Notes under the pieces: generated by a model
Told to the model about the DNA's origin: nothing
What the model saw: the letters and a program-made list of their open reading frames with translations, nothing else
Databases searched by the model: none
Translations under genes and position numbers: made by a program
Source of the DNA: Bacteroidota bacterium
GTDB taxonomy: Bacteria > Bacteroidota > Bacteroidia > Chitinophagales > LD1
Reading direction: 5' to 3'
DNA length: 7,404 nucleotides
NCBI GenBank assembly: GCA_003165135.1
Contig: PLSN01000359.1
Location: forward strand, 852 to 8,255
Shown: piece by piece, positions 6,933 to 7,404 of the stretch
Layout: the number at the start of each line of letters is the position of its first letter
Position numbering within the stretch: the stretch's first letter is position 1

Positions 6933-6964
6933 GTGCCATCTGTGAGATGATATGTGCCATCTGT
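6933..6964. promoter_or_regulatory. candidate AraC-type operator: two direct half-sites 21 bp apart
   Basis: GTGCCATCTGT occurs exactly at 6933-6943 and again at 6954-6964. The copy-to-copy distance is 21 bp, two helical turns, the same geometry as the direct half-sites bound by AraC at araI. The downstream copy ends 16 bp before the -7 element at 6981, taking the place of the -33 element, which fits activation by contact with RNA polymerase. The pair lies 81-112 bp upstream of the AraC-type start codon, so self-control is also possible. That the neighbouring regulator binds here is inferred. Confidence 0.62.
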
Positions 6965-6980
6965 CCATTTTAGCACAGTG

Positions 6981-6988
6981 TAAGTTTG
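6981..6988 (+). promoter_or_regulatory. candidate -7 promoter element of the small-protein gene
   Basis: TAAGTTTG matches TAnnTTTG exactly and predicts transcription start near 6993, with a leader of about 40 nt before the ATG at 7034. No TTTG-like -33 element is visible; the direct repeat occupies that place. The element overlaps the TTG at 6986, arguing against that codon as a start. Confidence 0.6.
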
Positions 6989-7033
6989 TATCGTCAAAAC
7001 GAAAACAATCTTCATCGTCAGAAATCAGCACAA

Positions 7034-7285
7034 ATGAAAGGAGTCATATACCACGCAAATGTAGCAAGAGGAATGTATTCAGCTAGGCTGGCGAATGGTT
7101 CTTTTACTGTCTTTGAACTGGTAGACCCTATAGAACTGAGCAGAAATACAGAGGTGATAGGTGAGTTTGAGGAGTTTGGAGACAGGGAAATAGTCATCAA
7201 CGAAGAAGAACGGCTACATATACATATTGACAACTATGGCCTGAATGAAATTGTCGCATTCAAAAAAACGTTTCTGATAGGATGA
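7034..7285 (+). CDS. small conserved-looking protein, function unknown
   Basis: 83 residues from the ATG at 7034 to the TGA at 7283-7285. The frame is open upstream to a TTG at 6986 (99 residues), but that codon lies inside the best promoter element, so ATG 7034 is preferred. The sequence alternates short hydrophobic strands and Gly turns: MKGVIYHANVARGMYSARL, GSFTVFELVD, EVIGEFEEFGDREIVI, ERLHIHIDNYGL. This suggests a compact beta-barrel, perhaps of the OB/cold-shock sort. I recall similar small proteins with an RGMY...GxFTVFEL pattern but know no function for them. There is no signal peptide or membrane segment, so it is probably cytoplasmic, and it is acidic. It is divergent from the AraC-type gene and 40 bp before a lipoprotein gene, with no terminator between, so the two may be co-transcribed. 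Confidence 0.75.
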   Translation: MKGVIYHANVARGMYSARLANGSFTVFELVDPIELSRNTEVIGEFEEFGDREIVINEEERLHIHIDNYGLNEIVAFKKTFLIG

Positions 7286-7325
7286 GTAGAAAAGTACATT
7301 ATTTCATAATTAAATATCACCAGGT

Positions 7326-7404
7326 ATGAATACTTTAAAAACAGAAGTGGTCATCATAGTTATAGCCTTGCTATCATCATGTGCCGCATCCAAGAAATCA
7401 GCCA
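7326..7404 (+). CDS. probable lipoprotein, N-terminus only (runs off the window)
   Basis: ATG at 7326 opens a frame that stays open to the window end, with 26 residues visible. An in-frame TAA at 7311-7313 fixes the start region, and CCAGG sits just before the ATG. After a short n-region (MNTLKTE) comes a hydrophobic run, VVIIVIALLSS, then Cys19 in LLSSCAAS, a good lipobox for lipoprotein signal peptidase. The mature protein would start at Cys19 with AASKKSA. An acidic residue (E7) just before the hydrophobic core is unusual for a signal peptide. The mature domain is outside the window, so no function can be given. Confidence 0.7.
   Translation, partial: MNTLKTEVVIIVIALLSSCAASKKSA

Noticed and set aside
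6986..7033. TTG start giving a 99-residue version of the small protein
   Set aside because: The TTG is part of the TAAGTTTG -7 element, and the extra 16 residues are polar and unlike the rest; ATG 7034 fits better.

Overview
The window looks like chromosomal DNA of a member of the Bacteroidota, probably close to the Chitinophagaceae/Sphingobacteriia. The reasons are start codons with almost no Shine-Dalgarno sequence, two exact matches to the Bacteroidota -7 promoter element TAnnTTTG (4285-4292 and 6981-6988), a stand-alone Rcp1-like receiver protein, and a membrane-anchored coiled-coil protein of a kind seen in that phylum. The lineage is inferred from style, not from a marker gene. Seven protein genes are supported: five complete and one cut at each window edge. 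No tRNA, rRNA, transposase or CRISPR array was seen.

Layout. (1) 2-385 (+) is the 3' end of a gene for an SGNH/GDSL-type hydrolase, followed by a hairpin terminator. (2) 650-1576 (+) encodes a single-pass membrane protein with a long coiled coil and a C-terminal beta-rich domain. A strong terminator (1601-1645) separates it from the convergent gene that follows. (3) 1720-2109 (-) encodes a single-domain response regulator. (4) Divergent from it, 2259-4238 (+) encodes a large polytopic membrane protein of the family called 'site-specific recombinase' (SpecificRecomb, Gcr-like), although no recombinase motif is visible. (5) 4365-5726 (+) encodes a CLC-family anion channel or transporter with its own promoter. 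(6) After a convergent intergenic stretch rich in inverted repeats, 5971-6852 (-) encodes an AraC-family regulator with a cupin sensor domain. (7) Divergent from it, 7034-7285 (+) encodes an 83-residue protein, and 40 bp later an apparent lipoprotein gene (7326 onward) runs off the end.

How the parts may work together. The most informative regulatory signal lies between the AraC-type gene and the small gene. An 11-bp sequence, GTGCCATCTGT, occurs twice exactly 21 bp apart (6933-6943 and 6954-6964). The second copy ends 16 bp before a perfect -7 element, in the place of the -33 element. Two direct half-sites 21 bp apart is the geometry bound by AraC itself. I infer that the AraC-type protein controls the divergent small-protein/lipoprotein unit. 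Elsewhere the genes look like separate transcription units. Placement of the receiver protein next to the SpecificRecomb membrane protein is suggestive, but no functional link can be shown from sequence.
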